A program made the position numbers and the translations under genes. A stretch of DNA of 64,000 nucleotides from Phaeosaccion multiseriatum (lineage: Eukaryota; Ochrophyta, other classes): the NCBI GenBank assembly GCA_965112735.1, contig OZ218952.1:2480001-2544000 (forward strand), written 5' to 3'. Below the pieces are notes generated by a model, which saw only the letters and a list, made by a program, of their open reading frames with translations, searched no databases and was not told the DNA's origin. Shown here piece after piece: positions 47,801-58,218 of this stretch (position 1 is the stretch's first letter; every line of letters begins with the position of its first letter).

Positions 47801-50048
47801 GGCTCTCGTGGCCGCGAGGAGGGGGCTGCTGACAAAGGACCTCCTTGGCAACACCGCAGCCTCCCCGACTTGGCCATCACTCACCCCTGCATGGTCTCTC
47901 AGGGGGGTGGCTTCAAACCTGAAATCGTCCCTCGCCTCCTCCTCGTCGAATGACTTGGCCGGAGCGGAACGGATGGGAGTGTCATGGTCCTCGTTGTTGT
48001 TGTCGGTAGCAGGGTGCTGCTGCTCTCCTTGCTTCTGCTGTCCCTTCTTAGCCTCGCCCTTCCCTCCGCTGCTGCCGTCCTCCTCCTCTTGGCCCTCGTC
48101 CTCTTGCCGCGGCTTCTGCTGCTGCTGCCGAACCACCATCTTCTGATGCTGCTGCTGCCACAGCTGCTGCTGTCTCAGATACTTGGCAGTACCACCTCCT
48201 CTCCCTCCTCCTCCTTCTCCTCCTCCTCCCCCTCCTCCTCCTCCTCCCCCTCCTCCCCCTCCTCTACCTTGGCTATTGAGCCACTGCTGGCGCTGCCTCG
48301 CGGCATTCTCCTCGATAAAGTCCCTCCTCTCAGCCTCTGACACCCTCCGGATCTTCGAGAAGAACCCCATCAGTGCCTCCGACACTCTCTTGCTCTTCTT
48401 GTTGCTGCTGCTGTTGGTGCTACTATTGCCCATATGGCTACTACTACTACTGCTGCTGCTGCTCTTGCTCAGAGCCGCTTGGCTGTCGTCTCCTTCGCGG
48501 CTACTTACGCTCGAAACTGTCGCTGTCTTGCTCAACTTCTCTTCCTCCTCCTCCTCCTCCTTCTCCGACGAAAACAAGGTGGCCGGCAGATCGATCTCAA
48601 TTGCCTCTGGAGGAGGGAAAAGGGTAGTGGCAGTATTCGTGGTAGTAGGGTGGATGTTCAGCGGGCTCCCCTGCCCCTGCTGTATTACCAACTGCTGCTG
48701 CTGCTCCAGTTGCTTCAATCGCTCCTGCAGCTCTGCCTCCTTCAGACGTAGCTGCTCTTCGCGCTGCTGTACCACCAACTGCTGCCCCTTCTCCGCCTCT
48801 CGCAGCGTTTCCTCTCGCGCCATGACGGCATCCTCTCGCACCTTGGCCAGCCGTGCCCTCTCCTGAGCCTCCGCCGTCGCCGCCTCTTGCTGCCGTATCA
48901 CCAACTGCTGCCGCTCCCTCTCCTCACTTCCCTGGCGGACAGCAGCGGCCAGCCGTGCCTGCTCAGCGGCCTCCGCCTTCTTCGCCTCCCCCTCCCTTTT
49001 CTTCTCCTTCTCCTCCTCGACCTCCTCCTCCTCCTCCTCCTCCTCCTCCTCCTCCTCCTCCTCCTCCTCCTCCTCCTCCTCCTCCTCCTCCTCCTCCTCC
49101 TCCTCCTCCTCCTCTTTGTTTTCGTGTTTCTTGTAGAAGACGGGACCTGTCTTCTGCCTAATCGAAATCTTCTGTCGCGTTGTCTCCTTCACCTCCTTGT
49201 CCTCCTGTTTCCCCTCCCTCTGCTCCTCCTCCTCCTCCTCCTCCTCCTCCTCCTCCTCCTCCTCCTCCTCCTCCTCCTCCTCCTCCTCCTCCTCCTCCTC
49301 CTCCTCCTCCTCATCGTCGCTCTCGTCGTCATCGTCGTCGTTTACCGTCCTCCCTGGTCCGAAAACTGTCCCGAGTAAGCCTGGTCCGACCCCTGTCTTC
49401 TGCCTTATCGAAATCTTCTGTCGCGTTGTCTCCTTCACCTCCTTGTCCTCCTGTGTCCCCTCCCTCTGCTCCTCCTCCTCCTCCTCCTCCTCCTCCTCCT
49501 CATCGTCGCTATCGTCATCATCGTCGTCGTTTACCGTCCTCCCTGGTCCGAGTACTGTCCCGAGTAAGCCTGGTCCGACTCCTGTCTTCTGCCTCATCAA
49601 AATCTTCTGTCGCGTTGTCTCCTCCACCTCCTTGTCCTCCTGTGTCCCCTCCCTCTGCTCCTCCTCCTCCTCCTCCTCCTCCTCCTCCTCCTCATCGTCG
49701 CTCTCGTCGTCATCGTCGTCGTTTACCGTCCTCCCTGGTCCGAATACTGTCCCGAGTAAGCCTGGTCCGACCCCTGTCTTCTGCCTCATCGAAATCTTCT
49801 GTCGCGTTGTCTCATTCACCTCCTTGTCCTCCTGTTTCCCCTTCCTCTGCTCCTCCTCCTCCTCCTCCTCCTCATCGTCGCTCTCGTCGTCATCGTCGTC
49901 GTTTACCGTCCTCCCTGGTCCGAATACTGTCCCGAGTAAGCCTGGTCCGACTCCTGTCTTCTGCCTCATCGAAATCTTCTGTCGCGTTGTCCCCTGCACC
50001 TCCTCCTCCTCCTGTTTCCCCTCCCTCTGCTCCTCCTCCTCCTCCTCC

Positions 50049-50102
<54 letters not shown>

Positions 50103-50881
50103 CCGTTCTCGTCGTCATAATCGTCGTTCACCTTGCTCCCTGGTCCGAATGCTGTCCCGAGTAGGCCTGGCCCGACCCCTGTCTTCTGCCTCCTCGAAAT
50201 CTTCTGTCGCGTTGTCTCCTCCACCTCCTCTTCCTTCTCCTCCTCCTCCTCCTCCTCCTCCTCCTCCTCCTCCTCCTCCTCCTCCTCCTCCTCCTCCTCC
50301 TCCTCCTCCTCCACCTCCTCTTCCTCCTCCTCCTCCTCCTCCTCCTCGCTGTCGTCGTCACCCTCCTCCTCGTTGGAGAGCCTTTCCCGGGGGGTCGCTG
50401 CCCCGATGCCGGCCTTTTTCCTAGCTGCAATTCCCTGCTGAACTTTGCTTATCTCCCCTCTTTTCCCCGGTGTCATCAACCGATCGAGGAAGAGAGAGCC
50501 CGTGACAGACTGGCTGGGGGTCTTTTCGTCATAGAAGGATACGGTGCGATCTCTATCGTCGTCATATTCCTCTCTGTCCTTCTGCTGCTGCTGCTCCTGC
50601 GACGCTCCACTCTGTTCGCACGCGCGAAGAGGAGAGTGGGGGGGGTGAGGGTAGTAGGTAGGGTAGGGTAGGGTAGGGTAGGGTAGGGCAGGGTAGGGTA
50701 GTAGGTAGGGTAGGGTAGGGTAGGGTAGGGTAGGGTAGGGTAGGGTAGGGTAGGGTGGGGCGGGTCAAGTGCAGGACGGGTACAAAGGGAAGTGGACAAC
50801 GCCGCTAATCACGTGCGCGCCGGTGGTCGAGCGGGTGGGTACCCTCCGGCCATGCATGGGTTGCACCTCCATTCGTGCCAT
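39810..50881 (-). CDS. ~2750-residue repeat-rich protein with a C-terminal PAS domain
   Basis: Exons (minus): 50843-50881 (tentative), 46811-50611, 43349-46581, 42691-42896 and 39810-40795. They total 2754 aa in frame. Exon 2 opens with Gln-rich and acidic sequence. It then carries six copies of a TTRQKIS.RQKTGVGPGLLG module separated by poly-Glu, coiled-coil Gln/Glu sequence with QQLVIQQ repeats, and LRRAS/IRRVS motifs. Exon 3 carries eleven A(H/Y)Q.FL.QLDR.RS repeats (about 46440 down to 45270), poly-Gln, and an uncharacterised folded-looking block (AFHRFARVAWICNCGESLQS). The exon 3-5 junctions build a PAS domain: LLSLLIDNLPFAATVAD, PIVKANEHFREMMG, MVGLPAIT, LLVCHKPLFVAGQYTYSFC. PAS domains sense ligands or redox state or mediate dimerisation. 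No LOV-type NCRFLQ cysteine motif is present. No kinase or DNA-binding domain is seen. The start codon is the weakest part of the model. Confidence 0.72.
40842..42543. repeat. Uninterrupted (GGA)n array, ~1.7 kb
   Basis: About 567 perfect GGA units form nearly the whole last intron (40796-42690) of the PAS gene. On the transcript it is a (TCC)n tract ending about 45 nt from the acceptor of the last exon. All long open frames across it are artefacts of the repeat. Such a mirror-symmetric purine tract could form triplex DNA. Confidence 0.98.
43019..43296. repeat. (CATA)n array in PAS-gene intron
   Basis: About 69 tetranucleotide units in the intron 42897-43348. They read TATG on the transcript and start about 50 nt inside the donor. 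Confidence 0.97.
45765..46445. repeat. Coding minisatellite, 108/111 bp units (FLAQLDRQRS repeats)
   Basis: About six highly similar tandem units in PAS-gene exon 3. Each encodes 36-37 residues ending in TDAHTAHQ.FLAQLDRQR. Units differ by a three-base indel (TSSS against TSS) and by NMEK/NVQK alternatives. More diverged copies continue in both directions. Confidence 0.95.
49120..50230. repeat. Coding repeat: TTRQKIS/GVGPGLLG modules with acidic linkers
   Basis: Six copies in PAS-gene exon 2 of a ~28-residue conserved module, joined by (GAG)n and (GAT/GAC)n runs that vary in length. The copy nearest 49130 is truncated after RQKTG. Confidence 0.95.
50640..50765. repeat. (GTAGG)n pentanucleotide repeat
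   Basis: About 24 GTAGG units with a few breaks in the first intron of the PAS gene. On the transcript it reads CCTAC. Confidence 0.9.
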
Positions 50882-51083
50882 TTGAGACTCGAGAGGAGCG
50901 AACCGGGATGGAACGTTCCCCACTGCACTCTCTCAAGCCCTCCTTCCCGTCTCTCTGTCTAGCTCTATCTTGACGTGCGGTACGAACGCGTAATTCCACA
51001 CCTCCTCTCAACGCTCTCAACCTCTCTTCTCTCCTCTCATTACGACAGCTCGCCTCCCCTCCTAGACCCTCTCTCTTTCCTCT

Positions 51084-52466
51084 CTATCCGCTTGTACCTC
51101 TCTTCCTCTTGAACCGTACCTTGCGGGCCGCCCGTAAGGCTCTGGATGATCGAAGGGGGGTCTTTCCACCTCTGCCACTGGAGGAGGAGGAGGACGAGGC
51201 TTTGTGTGCATTGAACGGTTTGTAGCCTTCTTCGCCAACGAGATCAATGCTTGCGTCTCGACACGTGTCGATGATATTGACGGAGTTTTGCATGCCCGCG
51301 AAGGATGGGGCCTGCCAATCAACCAGCTCCGTGCTGCCCCGCAAGGACAAACCCTTCAACTGAATAACCGTACGCCACGCACGCACACACGCCACGCACG
51401 CATACACACACACGCACGCACGTAGGGTGGAGGGGAGATAGCAGGCACGCAAAAAGAGGAGTAGAAAGGTTCTCAGCTGGCGGCTAGGTAGGCATGCGAG
51501 TCATCTTCTCCCTCCCTTCCTCCCTTCCTCCCTCTCTCCCTTCACTCACGTTGGCGCCCGAGATAACGTTCTTGCTGACGTTTTGGTTCTGGTTCCGCTC
51601 CAGCCTCCTCTTGGCGACATTCTCCTTCACGCGGTCGATCATCTCCTGGTACCTGTTACAAGCGTTACAAGCGTTACAAGCGTTGCAAACAAAGTAGAAC
51701 AGCGAATTAGAGAGTGTGTGAGAAGGAGGGATATAGAGAGAGCTACCCCCCCATCCCGAAACCTCAATGTCTCACAACATTATGGCGGTGCTCTGCAGCT
51801 GAAATTGAAACCTCCTCCACCAACAAGCGTACCTCTTGTTCTTCATGGCTCGCAGCGTGAGGCGCTTCACCTTGATACGCTCCGCATTCAGGGTCTTTCT
51901 CAGCGCCACAATGCGATCCTCGCTGGCCAGCTGGAATGATGCCATCCGCTGGTCCTGTTTCTCCCTCATGCGGCGCAGCTGTTGGTGGTGCCGCTGCATG
52001 AGGCTGTCTAGCTGGCTGCCCCCTGCACCCCAGTGGTTACGAATGAGCCCTCCTGCTACCTTGGCCTTCCATCGTTTGTCCTCCTCCGTGTTGATGCCCC
52101 CCGCCCTCCTCTCCATCTGCTTGGCGACCTGGAGATGAATGGGTGTACGTGGGTGTATGGGTGTATGGTGTGGGTATAGGGGTATGCGTGGAAGTGGGTC
52201 AAGAGAAAAGAGTTCGGTTTTCCTTTTCAGACAACAGACAACACCAGAACACCACAAAGCACCGCACACGCACACACACACACCTTGTGCCTGCCGTGCT
52301 CGTGCAACCTCTTGGCGCAGTACAGAATGTGCGTGACGTCCTTGTTGGGCACTCGGGTCGTGTACGTCTTGCGTTGATTGTGTGTGCACAAATACTCGTG
52401 TGTACAGTTGCATCTCGTGCCCTTCGTCGCCGCCCGGGCCGTGGCCATGTCCACCATCTCCAGCAC

Positions 52467-52511
<45 letters not shown>

Positions 52512-54455
52512 CGTGCGCGCGTGGATGGGTGTATGTGCGTATCAGTAAGGAGGACACCCTGGGGTGGGACGGACCCACCCGCTTTCTGCAAGTGTAGTAC
52601 ACGGTGGAGCCCATCACAACGAAGACAAAAACGCCCGCAGAGATTACACATCGCCACCCACCCGCTATCGCGACTTCCTCTGCAACCCACCCACTCACCC
52701 ACCCACCCACCCACCTCCTTCTCATGCTTGGACTTGAGGTTAGCTTCCTCCTCCGCGCACTCGTTCTGTAGCTCCTTGAGCATTCGAGCATTGGCCACCA
52801 CCGCCTCCTGCATGCGGCGCTCGTGTCCCACCGCCAACTGCATGAACTTCCTCTGCAGTAAGCGGTCCTCCTTCTCCTTAGTCTCCTCCTTGAGGTCCTT
52901 CTCGCACTGCTCGATCTGCTCATCCAGCTCCAGGACCTGTGCGCGTTGTGTGTGGGGGGGGAGTTGCATGTGTGTGTGTGTGTGTGCGTGCACGCGGAGC
53001 GAGGACGAGCGAAAGAACCATGCGAGGGAGTTAGTACATACATATGCCGAGGTTTAGACGGGAAGAAGAGAGGCCTTCTACCCACTGCCCACAAGGAGTG
53101 TGCTATTTCCCTGTGCCCCTACCGGCCCACCTGTCTGCCTGTCTGCCTGTCTGCATGTCTGCATGTCTGCCTGTCTGCCTGTCTGCATGTCTGCCTGTCT
53201 GCCTCTCTGCCTGTCCGCCTGTCTGCCTGTCTGCCTGTCTGCCTGTCTGCCTGTCTGCCTGTCTGCATGTGTGCCTGTCTGCCTGTGTGCCTGTCTGCCT
53301 GTGTGCCTGTCTGCCTGTGTGCCTGTCTGCCTGTGTGCCTGTCTGCCTGTGTGCCTGTGTGCCTGTCTGCCAGTCTGCCAGTCCGCCTGTCTGATTCCCC
53401 ACCACACCCACCGCCCCCGCCCCTCCCCCTACCTTCGCCCCAATCCCGAGCTTCTGAAAGATTGCCCTTTCCCTCTGGAGAGCGGCAAACTTGTCACTGA
53501 GGTCAGCATCGAAGCCCGTCGAGGAATCCGCCGTAGAGTCGTCTGGCTCATCATCCAGCTCGGGCTCGCCTCTGTTGTAGGATACGAACGGGGGGCAGAA
53601 AGGAGCCCGACAGGCACGACGAAAAGAGAACAGAACGCAGATTACACTTCACGGCATTGAAAGAAGGATAGAAACTCGCAAGTCCCCTCTCCTATCGCCC
53701 TCCTCTTCCTTTTCTTCTCCCTCTCCTTCACCCGCCCTCTTCTCTCCCTCTCCCTTTCCCTTCCCCTCTTCTCTCCTGCTGCCTGAAAGCCCTCTTTTCC
53801 ACTTTCGTGATCCACACACACACCTATACTTGGTCAGAGCGGTGATGCCCGTAGAGGGGGATACTGCTTCGGCTTTGTTCAGCACTGCTTTTCTCATGGC
53901 CAGCTTTAAATCCACAGGCACAATCGGCCTGTTCCCCTCTGTCTGCGCGAGCATCATCATAACACCCGCATTGTAGTCGTTGATGATTCGCTGGCATAGC
54001 TCCGGATCTTGCCGCACGGGAGAGAAGCTCGGCGCGGTCTCGTCCATCCCTCCAGCGGAGGTACCTGGGCCTCGTCCCCCGCTCTTAGAACTGTGCCCCC
54101 CCTTGTCAGGGCTGCGACTCTCCGAGCCTGCTGATACTCCTCTCTCCCCTACCCTCCGCTTCGGGCTCCTTCCCCTCGTGTGGGGAGAGTGCATTAGGGC
54201 AACATCATCCAGCACGAGGGCGGCTCTCGTCCGGTGTGGGAAGGGGTCCCCACCCGCCGTGTGCGGCCTTTGCCGGCCCTTTGTTGGCCGGGCGGGCGAG
54301 AAGCGGGAGAGGGCCTGTGGCTGCTTCGAGGGCTGCTTCGTGTAAGGGCTCAAAGCCAGACCGCCCTTGCTCCCTCTTCCTCCCCCTCCCCCTGCTGCTG
54401 CTGGTGGCGCTGTCGTGCCAGTGGCACTGTATGGTCTTGTCATTGTCATGGCCAT
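51084..54455 (-). CDS. Conserved coiled-coil protein of unknown function (paralogue A)
   Basis: Exons (minus): 53824-54455, 53433-53571, 52715-52936, 52284-52466, 51833-52128, 51550-51652 and 51084-51359. They total 616 aa. The basic, Gly/Ser/Pro-rich N-terminus includes RQRPHTAGG and SPHTRGRSPKRR. A helical block follows: DPELCQRIINDYNAGVMMML, DKFAALQRERAIFQKLGIGAK. A strongly conserved coiled coil comes next (LDEQIEQCEKDLKEE...LLQRKFMQLAVGHERRM...ELQNECAEEEANLK), then a Cys-rich CNCTHEYLCTHN and RLHEHGRHK segment. A second basic coiled coil leads to QNSVNIIDTC. I recognise no family. The gene at about 58219-62836 (+) is its paralogue. The Cys/His-containing segment could bind metal. A cytoskeletal or flagellar role would fit a coiled-coil protein next to CFAP57, but that is speculation. 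Confidence 0.82.
52470..52512. repeat. (GT)n run in intron
   Basis: A GT run just outside the exon 4 acceptor of paralogue A. Confidence 0.85.
53129..53392. repeat. CTGT/CTGC tetranucleotide array with higher-order alternation
   Basis: CCTGTCTG and CATGTCTG-type octamers fill the intron between exons 2 and 3 of paralogue A. Towards the right end units alternate regularly between CTGTCTGC and CTGTGTGC. Confidence 0.9.
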
Positions 54456-55114
54456 GTCTGCAATGTACTACTTCAGGCTAAGAAGGCCCTGACCTCCCCA
54501 AGAAGGCATGGAGCAGCACGAGTTATCATGATATATACGTAAACATCAGCCCAGAGAGGCGTAGAAGAGGTTGAGCATGCTTGCACTCTTGCTGCTCCCT
54601 GGTACGTGTCCTGCACGATCCCTGCCCCGAACGTAACGCCTATTTATTTTACTCTTAGGCGGGGCGCGGAATCCACCCCCATCTCCCCCCCCCCCCAGTC
54701 TTTTTCTCCTCTTTCCCCCTACCCTCACAAAGATGAGCCACCTCTGCTCTTATTAGTCCCCATTCAAACGCCCCAGCAACCATATGTCGTCGCGCGGAAG
54801 TGGGGGGACGATATCCACTCCTCTCCTCCAGGGAGGAGGAGGGGTTGGCTGTGCCCAAGCCACCCTTGGGCAGCGGTGCCGTCTGATTACGAGCTATGTG
54901 GTTGAGGAGTTTCGAGGCGCCGGGGATAAGGTGCGCGTGGACACAGAGGAGGTCCTGCAGTGGCAGTGCCTCGCTCGATGAAAAGCATAGAAGGAGGGAG
55001 AAGAGGGGGAGAGGGAAAGAAGTTTCACAGCAAAGAGGGAGAAAAGGAGCTGTTCAGGCATTGTGCGAGACCCACGCTTGCCTTGTTCCTACTCCCCAGC
55101 CACCTCTTTGAATA
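54456..55114. promoter_or_regulatory. Divergent promoter region, paralogue A / membrane protein
   Basis: The spacer between two divergent genes. It contains a C-rich run near 54690. TATTTATTTTACTC at about 54641 is AT-rich but not a clear TATA box. I see no other coding feature. Confidence 0.4.
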
Positions 55115-57100
55115 ATGATGGAACTACTCCTTACAGACGACTCTGAATCCCACACATCAACTTCACAGGCAGACGAAACCGAAACACCTTCATCCGCCGA
55201 GTACGGGGGCAAGTACCTTCGCGCCACGGTGTGGTGCGTCCTTCTTCTTAGCGGCTGGGGGCTGACTCGCCTCACGTGCGCGTACGACCTCCCGAGCGAC
55301 TGCAACCTCGCCAACCACCCCTTGGAAGTCATGTCTGATGTCCAGGTCATGCTAACGTACGGAGTCATGCAGGCTTGGCTCTGTGAGGTACTTGTCCCCA
55401 AGAGGTTCTCCCATCTCATGAACAGGCGCAGGCTGTGGTATTTCTTGCTCTCTTTCTACGGCAGCGGCCTCATCTTTAGCGCCGTGAGCGACCTTCCGGG
55501 CTTGAGCACGAGCCTCAGCTCAGGCGAGAGCTACACGGTGGGGCAGCTGTCAGTGTTTATCCTCTTGGCTGCGGTCCTCGTAATGGAGGTGGTTTGGCAC
55601 TTCTGGTGAGTTGAGTGAGTGTATAAACTGATGAGTTGAGTGAGCGAGTTAGTGAGGGAGGAAGGGAGGGAGGGAGAGAGAGTGACTATTGATTGAATGA
55701 GGGAAGCAATGAGTGGATGAGAGTGGATGAGCGAAGGAGGGAGAGAAGGAGCAAAGGAGTGACGACTCACTGACCGAGAGGCGGACTGATTGAGTGGACG
55801 AGAGTGGGTGAGGACTGAATGAGTGATTGAGTGAGTGCGTGGGCGCATCGCTTGCCTGCCTGCACCCACTCACGCCAGCACCACCACCCTTCCCACTTCA
55901 GATGGGGGAGAGGGGGGAGGGTACTGGCAGGACGACAGCCCTGAAGCAGGGAGACTCGCTCAATCATCCAGTCACACCTAACACCACACCCATCTGCGTG
56001 GCGCCGTCCCGCGCATAACCAGGTATGCCTGGTACAGGTACCACACTGACGCACCTAAAAGGCTCCGCATGTACTTTCTAAGGTGAGGTACACAGCACGA
56101 GACTCGAAACGAGGCGTAAACGAGACATACACGGGACCATATGCGGGTAGCTGCAAGTTACACCTTCCTACTCCATCCGAGGGGGCACATTACTTGTGTG
56201 TGTATGTCTCAATGTACCGTCAGGCTGATGATATGTTCTTTCCTCCTCTCGTAAAGCTGTCCTTGCAAGCAAATGCTCACTCAACTTGGGGGGTGGCACA
56301 TCTAGAAAGATGTGAGGAGAGTAAGACAGGAGAGAGTGTGAGAGAGAGAGGGAGAGAGGGGGAGACAAGAAGCGAGAGAGTCCGACATCGGTTAACGAGC
56401 TTCTGCCACCCCGTTCTGTTTCTCCTAAACGAATTGATCTACACACGCATACATGCACACAAACACGTACACCCACGCACACACACACACACTCACACAC
56501 AGCCGAGGATCGATCTTCATATACTTCTTTGCCTACGTGGTGCTTGTGCTGGCCACGGCCTCCACTTATGAGTTCCATCACTATGCGGTGGCCTGGGCAG
56601 CCTCTCTCATTGCTCAGTTCGAGAGCGCTTTTAGCTCCGTCTGGCTCGGCTGCTGTGCGGGTATCTTCGTCCAAGGTGAGGGAGGGAGGGAAGGAGGGAG
56701 GGAGGGAGGAAGGGAGGGAGGGGAAGGAGGGAGGCAGGGAGGGAGGGGGGGGAGGGAAAGAGGGAGGGAGGAGAGGGCAGCAAGGAGGCGAGGGGGTGTA
56801 GACTCGCTCGTTAACCGTGTGTATTCTGCAGCACTGTGCCATTCACTGCCACCACTGTGCGTACACCATACACGCCGTCCTTCTTTACCCACGCACACAC
56901 TCGTCAAACCCATAAAAGGGCACGCTTTGACTGACTCTGTGACCACCTTGTGACCACCTTGTGACCACCTCCCCCCCCCCCCCTCCCCCTCCCCCTTTCC
57001 GGCATCTCTCTGCTGTGCGGCGAAAAGGCTGTGGCGCTTATCGAACGGCCTTTCTTTTCTATGAGCAGGACTGATTCAGTTTTTTGTTTCAATGTATTAG
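55115..57100 (+). CDS. Multi-pass membrane protein of unknown function
   Basis: Four exons close in frame: 55115-55605, 56023-56082, 56503-56675 and 57069-57100 (251 aa). The N-terminus is acidic and Ser/Thr-rich (DDSESHTSTSQADETE). Hydrophobic segments follow: ATVWCVLLLSGWGLTRL, VMLTYGVMQAWLCEVL, LWYFLLSFYGSGLIFSAV, LSVFILLAAVLVMEVVWHFW, IFIYFFAYVVLVLATASTY and AAVAWAASLIAQ-like sequence into VWLGCCAGIFV. That gives about five to six transmembrane spans. The loop between spans holds CAYDLPSDCN, two cysteines that could form a disulfide. No family is recognised and no signal peptide precedes the first span. The last exon adds only nine residues, LIQFFVSMY plus a split Gly. The gene sits between the two coiled-coil paralogues. 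Confidence 0.75.
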
Positions 57101-58218
57101 ACGCTGTCAGATTCTATCCCAAATTGCTTGGCACGACGGATGGAGTGGAACGAATGAGGCGAGAGTCGCAATCGCGCTATGGGATGTCGTACGTCTTTGT
57201 AGGGAAGTAGCGAGTGAAGTCATATGTCAAGTCAAGTGAAAGCAAGCAGCGTGAGCATCGTCATCCTATGGAGGGCGAGTCTGGATGGATGGGTGGATGG
57301 ATGAAAGCCACCTCTGGCTATTAGCGGAGGGGCTGGAGGCGGGGGGGCTGAGCCGTCCCCAGTGACCCCGCAAGAGAGACAGACACAGAGACAGGGACGG
57401 AAAGACGGAAGGGAGGTGAGAACGACTCAAACGAAGGCGGGGCGGAGTCGCACGCGGGCAGGGGGGCTTGGAGCGGCTCTGAGACAGACCCACTTACACA
57501 TGTACGTCTTTCAGCCACCACCACCAGCAGCAGCAGCAGCAGCAGCAGTAGCAGCAGCCGCCGCAAGAGGAGCTTTTCCTTCCTCCCTGAGCCTCCGCAC
57601 TACACCAAAGCTGCGCGGCGCGTCATGTTCGTCCTACGCCCTGCTCAGCTCATGGGGGCGAAACGCGCGAAACGCTCGAAACAATGGCCTGACTGACCTG
57701 ATTGGGCGCCACAGGGGTGCGGCTGATGACAGGCCTGGCTGAGTGCGAGTCACCCAATCGGTGACGTCATTGCTTAGTGCCCGATTCTGCGAGGGGGAGC
57801 GAGGAAGGCGAAAGGACATTAAACGGGTAGACAGCTGAAGGCTACGGTGGTGCCTATTGTCCACACAAGGGGGCTTAGAGCGATGAGACAGAGAGGGATA
57901 CATAAGGAGAGAGGGAGAGAGGACGGCCCGGACAAGGGAGGAGGTCCTGGGCTTTGTCTCGTAACCCCCCCTGCTCGGTTTCTTGTGCCGCGATGGGGGC
58001 ATGGAGACGGAGACGGGGAGGGGGACGGAGGCAAAGGCCATACGTGAGACAAGAGAACTAAGGCATTGAGCCGACTTATTACCCTTCTCAGTAAAAGTCC
58101 TCTCACTAAAAGCTAGCTAGGCGGTAAGGAAAGTGGAGCTCGATATTCCAGAAGTCGACACTATGAATCTCGATATCAGCCTTGTCAACGAACGTTACAG
58201 AAATCGACGTGAGCTCAG
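57101..58218. other. Spacer upstream of paralogue B
   Basis: About 1.1 kb with a CAG run at 57522-57560 and a CCAAT plus TGACGTCA pair at 57754-57769. It should contain the promoter and probably a short first exon of paralogue B, which I could not place. No other gene is evident. Confidence 0.45.
57754..57769 (+). promoter_or_regulatory. CCAAT box plus CRE-type TGACGTCA
   Basis: CCAAT at 57754-57758 is followed 3 bp later by a perfect TGACGTCA (57762-57769), about 450 bp upstream of the first recognised exon of paralogue B. The pairing is typical of proximal promoters; use here is inference. Confidence 0.4.

Noticed and set aside
49180-50424. Plus-strand Pro/Ser/His-rich frames of 300-414 codons
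   Set aside because: They are the antisense of the acidic-linker repeats in the minus-strand PAS gene. They lack splice support and protein-like composition.
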